From assembly GCA_000751595.1 (NCBI GenBank), contig CCMH01000013.1, forward strand, positions 1 to 64,000: 64,000 bases of DNA. Reading direction: 5' to 3'. Both the position numbers and the translations under genes were made by a program. Source of the DNA: Weeksella massiliensis (GTDB lineage: Bacteria > Bacteroidota > Bacteroidia > Flavobacteriales > Weeksellaceae). The notes beneath the pieces were generated by a model, which was not told the origin of the DNA, searched no databases, and worked only from the letters and a program-made list of their open reading frames with translations. Positions 61,425 to 64,000 of the stretch are shown here, piece after piece; positions within the stretch are counted from its first letter, which is position 1; each line of letters starts with the position of its first letter.

Positions 61425-62621
61425 ATGAACATATTATACATACACCAATATTTCAAAACACCGAATGAGCCAGGTGCTACACGTTCTTATTGGATTGCAC
61501 GTGAATTAATAAAAAATGGGCATGAAGTAACGATGATTACTGCTTCGTCCACAATTAACGGATCTAGAGAAGAAAAGACAATTGATGGAATGAAAGTAGT
61601 ATATCTAAAAGAGAAGTATAGTCAAGATATGTCTATTGCTACTCGATTAAAAGCTTTTATGGGGTTTGTCTGGAAGAGTATTAAAGAAGTACAGAAGCAT
61701 AAAAAAATAGATATTGTAATCGCAACTTCTACGCCATTGACGGTAGGGATTACCGCCTTATATATGAAGTGGTTTAAAAATACACCGTATATTTTTGAAG
61801 TGCGGGATTTATGGCCGGAAGTTCCCATTCAGATGGGGGCTTTTAAAAGTCCATTCATTGTAATTCCGACAAGATGGTTTGAAAAAACAATATATAAGAA
61901 TGCAACTCACGTTATAGCATTATCTCCAGGTATGCAAGAGGGGGTGGTAAAGTACATTCCGATAGAAAAAACATCGATGATACCTAATATGTCAAAGAAA
62001 GATGAGTTCTGGCCGAGAGAGAAAAATATTGAAATGATGAAAGAACTGGGTTTAAAAGAAAATTCGTTTAAGGTAATTCATTTCGGTTCTTTAGGTTTAG
62101 CAAATGGAGCACATACGATTATTGACTCTGCAAAATTGATGAAAGATAAGGAGGATGTGGAGTTTTTATTTGTAGGTGGTGGTTCGACTGAACAGGAATT
62201 GATAAATGAGGTTAAAAAACACCAATTAAACAACGTAAAATTCTTGGGAAAATTTCCAATGAAAGAAATTTCAGAAATTGTAAACTTTTGTGACGTTTCG
62301 ATGGTGTCATTTAAAGATTTACCTATTTTATATACCAACTCTCCAAATAAATTATTTGACTCCCTTTCGGCAGGGAAACCCATTATTGTAAATTCTGCAG
62401 GTTGGACGAAAGAAATGGTAGAGGAGTATAATTGTGGATATTATATAAATCCTAAAAAACCAATAGAATTAGTTAATAAAATTTTATTCTTAAAAGAACA
62501 CCCAGAAGTCGTAATCGAAATGGGGAGGAATTCAAGAAAACTAGCGGAAACAGAGTATGATAAATCTATTTTAACGGAGCGATTTGTAGATATAGTTGAA
62601 AATATGAACAAAAATATTTAG
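61425..62621 (+). CDS. GT4-family glycosyltransferase, WbuB-like
   Basis: A 398-residue GT-B enzyme with YIHQYFKTPNEPGATRSYWI, IATSTPLTVGI, FEVRDLWPEVPIQMGA, VIALSPGMQEGV, HFGSLGLANGAHTI and SPNKLFDSLSAGKPIIV. This pattern matches WbuB/WbnK-type transferases that often add the second sugar after the PglC-type priming step. It is the last glycosyltransferase before the second four-helix-bundle nest. Confidence 0.9.
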   Translation: MNILYIHQYFKTPNEPGATRSYWIARELIKNGHEVTMITASSTINGSREEKTIDGMKVVYLKEKYSQDMSIATRLKAFMGFVWKSIKEVQKHKKIDIVIATSTPLTVGITALYMKWFKNTPYIFEVRDLWPEVPIQMGAFKSPFIVIPTRWFEKTIYKNATHVIALSPGMQEGVVKYIPIEKTSMIPNMSKKDEFWPREKNIEMMKELGLKENSFKVIHFGSLGLANGAHTIIDSAKLMKDKEDVEFLFVGGGSTEQELINEVKKHQLNNVKFLGKFPMKEISEIVNFCDVSMVSFKDLPILYTNSPNKLFDSLSAGKPIIVNSAGWTKEMVEEYNCGYYINPKKPIELVNKILFLKEHPEVVIEMGRNSRKLAETEYDKSILTERFVDIVENMNKNI

Positions 62622-62734
62622 ACAATGAACAAAACTATTTTAAATGACTATTAGACAAAGAAACATATTATAAGTGATCGGTAATTTTGAATGCATTATT
62701 AGATGAGTATAATGGTTTAATTAAAAAGCTAGAG

Positions 62735-62796
62735 ATCAGAAATTAGAAACTAGAGTTTCTAGTCCCTAACCCCTAGTCTCTAATCCCTAAAAAAAA
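62735..62796. repeat. Short-repeat array upstream of four-helix-bundle gene 2
   Basis: AG-rich units (CTAGAGATCAGAAAT, TAGAAACTAGAG) switch to CT-rich units (TTTCTAGTCCCTAACC, CTAGTCTCTAATCCC) across an inverted repeat TAGAAACT (62744-62751) and AGTTTCTA (62754-62761). The array ends directly before the ATG at 62797. The 113 bases from 62622 to 62734 show no gene or clear signal. Confidence 0.85.
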
Positions 62797-63156
62797 ATGA
62801 AAACGCATAAAGATTTAGATGTTTGGAAAAAAGCAGTCGATTTCGTTACTGATTTATACAAGTTAACTCAAGACTTTCCTAAAGAAGAATTGTATGGTTT
62901 AACGTCACAGATGCGAAGAGCGGCTATTTCAATACCTAGTAATATTGCTGAAGGAAGTGCACGACAAGGAAATAAAGAGTTGGTTCAGTTTTTATATATT
63001 GCATTAGGTAGCGTTGTAGAATTAGATACACAACTTATTATTGCGCGAAATTTAAGTTATATTAACGAAGAAGAATTTATTCAATGTATGTCAAGACTAG
63101 AAGAAATAGGTAAAATGTTAAACGGTTTAATTAATTACAGAAAAACAAAACTCTAG
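62797..63156 (+). CDS. Four-helix-bundle protein, S23/intervening-sequence family, copy 2
   Basis: A 119-residue protein homologous to that at 47876: HKDLDVWKKAVDFVTDLY, GLTSQMRRAAISIPSNIAEG, QFLYIALGSVVELDTQLIIA and the YINEEEF helix. Like copy 1 it is nested between short-repeat arrays, but the repeat units differ. It lies between a GT4 gene and a priming transferase gene, on the same strand as both. Function unknown. Confidence 0.88.
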   Translation: MKTHKDLDVWKKAVDFVTDLYKLTQDFPKEELYGLTSQMRRAAISIPSNIAEGSARQGNKELVQFLYIALGSVVELDTQLIIARNLSYINEEEFIQCMSRLEEIGKMLNGLINYRKTKL

Positions 63157-63209
63157 TCCCAAATCTCTAGTCCCAAATCTCTAGTCCCCAGTCCCTAATC
63201 TCTAAAATT
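63150..63209. repeat. Short-repeat array downstream of four-helix-bundle gene 2
   Basis: Direct units CTCTAGTCCCAAAT occur twice in tandem (from about 63152), then CTCTAGTCCC, CAGTCCCTAAT and CTCTAAA, up to 4 bases before the ATG at 63210. The first unit overlaps the stop codon region of the preceding gene. Confidence 0.85.
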
Positions 63210-63815
63210 ATGTACAAAAACTACCTCAAACGCATACTCGATTTTCTAGCTGCATTTTTTGGATTATTGCTGTTAAGTCCAATTTTCTTATTCGTAATGA
63301 TTGGTTTATACTTTGCCAATCAAGGCAAGCCGTTCTTTTTTCAGGAACGTCCAGGGATGAATGAAAAGATTTTCAAGATCATAAAATTCAAAACGATGAA
63401 CGATCAAAAAGATGCGAACGGAAATTTGTTGTCGGATGCAGAACGATTAACGCCAATCGGGGCGTTTGTCCGCAAAACCTCTTTGGATGAAATCCCGCAA
63501 CTGATCAATGTGCTGAAAGGGGACATGAGTCTAATCGGACCGCGTCCGTTACTACCGCAATATGTACCGTTGTACAATGAACAACAAAAGCGACGTCATG
63601 AAGTGAGACCAGGCATTACAGGATGGGCACAAGTAAACGGAAGAAATGCCATTTCTTGGAAAAAGAAATTCGAGTTAGATGTGTGGTATGTTGATCATCT
63701 AACGTTTGCTTTAGATTTAAAAATCTTTTTTCTAACAATTAAAAAAGTATTTATTAGAGAGGGAATTTCAGCGGAAGGACAAGCAACAACAGAAGCATTT
63801 AATGGAAACAACTAA
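63210..63815 (+). CDS. Short-form phosphoglycosyltransferase (PglC/WecA-independent priming enzyme)
   Basis: A 201-residue monotopic priming enzyme with one N-terminal re-entrant helix (about 12-35), [23 protein letters not shown] with catalytic D93-E94, [13 protein letters not shown] and [14 protein letters not shown]. It transfers a phospho-sugar to undecaprenyl phosphate to begin the second glycan. The following PglD-like gene suggests a bacillosamine-type sugar, as in Campylobacter PglC, but FucNAc-type donors are equally possible. Confidence 0.92.
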   Translation: MYKNYLKRILDFLAAFFGLLLLSPIFLFVMIGLYFANQGKPFFFQERPGMNEKIFKIIKFKTMNDQKDANGNLLSDAERLTPIGAFVRKTSLDEIPQLINVLKGDMSLIGPRPLLPQYVPLYNEQQKRRHEVRPGITGWAQVNGRNAISWKKKFELDVWYVDHLTFALDLKIFFLTIKKVFIREGISAEGQATTEAFNGNN

Positions 63816-64000
63816 GGAAATATATTTATTGGGTGCAAGTGGGCATGGAAAAGTTATTGCAGAAATTGCGGAACTAAGCGGTTGGTCTGTATTGGCTTTT
63901 ATTGATGATGATCTCAATAAAAATAAATTATTAAGTTATTCAGTAATTCATAAGATACCTGAAGATAAAATCAATATAATAATATCAATTGGTGATAACT
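63802..64000 (+). CDS. PglD/NeuD-like sugar O/N-acyltransferase, N-terminal part (cut by window end)
   Basis: The first 66 codons read [20 protein letters not shown] and continue with [18 protein letters not shown], the Rossmann-like N-terminal domain of NeuD/PglD acetyltransferases with the [10 protein letters not shown] loop. The left-handed beta-helix would lie beyond the window. It overlaps the priming transferase by 14 bases, so they are coupled. Confidence 0.85.
   Translation, partial: METTKEIYLLGASGHGKVIAEIAELSGWSVLAFIDDDLNKNKLLSYSVIHKIPEDKINIIISIGDN

Overview
The window looks like a chromosome fragment of a low-GC member of the Bacteroidota, most likely Flavobacteriales and plausibly a Weeksellaceae-type organism (inference from gene content, no database search). 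Supporting signs are lineage-typical genes (DUF4270, DUF6427, DUF5686, DUF2752, SbsA-Ig lipoprotein), the panC / small glycogen-synthase-like / DUF4270 / glmS neighbourhood, TonB receptor plus beta-propeller lipoprotein uptake genes, scarce Shine-Dalgarno sequences, and repeated TAnnTTTG -7 promoter boxes upstream of genes.

Layout. (1) 1-1366: an intact IS256-family insertion sequence whose right inverted repeat abuts the next gene. (2) 1369-11417: a first glycan locus. A GT-C glycosyltransferase faces a tightly overlapping minus-strand operon (Wzz-like, Wzx-like flippase, two Wzy/ligase-like polytopic proteins, GT4, degenerate SGNH-like protein, WecG/TagA-type GT26). A divergent long polyprenyl phosphoglycosyltransferase starts across a palindromic promoter region. 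(3) 11481-45328: a conserved housekeeping core. It holds lpxH, queD, comF, radA, panD, panC, glmS, serS, a three-gene lipid A/undecaprenyl-sugar modification operon (GT39, LAB_N, GT2), an SDR, a fused peptide-type ABC ATPase, a CNNM/CorC protein, rarD, a three-gene HipBST-like kinase toxin-antitoxin module with three phased operators, a BtuG/BtuB-like uptake pair, the pyruvate dehydrogenase E1 beta subunit, DUF5686, inorganic pyrophosphatase, a DUF5655/PD-(D/E)XK protein and tRNA-Phe. (4) 45399-64000: a second, AT-richer glycan locus. It has nucleotide-sugar genes (cupin, TagD-like cytidylyltransferase, WbpP-like epimerase, WbpA-like and Ugd dehydrogenases), a flippase, an F420-hydrogenase-beta-like/pyruvyltransferase pair, GT2, CapA-like, Wzy-like, ATP-grasp, three GT-B proteins, a short PglC-like phosphoglycosyltransferase and the start of a PglD-like acetyltransferase.

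Most unusual structure. Two genes for small S23-type four-helix-bundle proteins (47876-48250 and 62797-63156) are each nested in low-complexity arrays of very short repeats. In the first locus the arrays are built on a GTGAAC/GTTCAC core in both orientations and include a 162-bp direct duplication. In the second they are built on CTAGTCCC-like units. The two nests bracket the variable part of the second glycan locus. I see no reverse transcriptase, cas gene or integrase with them.

Other second-look items are: a REP-like GC-rich repeat pair inserted in frame inside the WbpA-like dehydrogenase; a 13-base word (TTTCGGTAGGATG) found four times, always on the plus strand and only in the housekeeping core; and the phased operators of the HipBST-like module.

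Functionally, glmS, the nucleotide-sugar enzymes, priming transferases, flippases, polymerases and chain-length protein together describe at least two Wzx/Wzy-type surface glycans. LpxH and the LAB_N operon serve lipid A. The core genes are pantothenate synthesis, tRNA charging, DNA repair and central metabolism.
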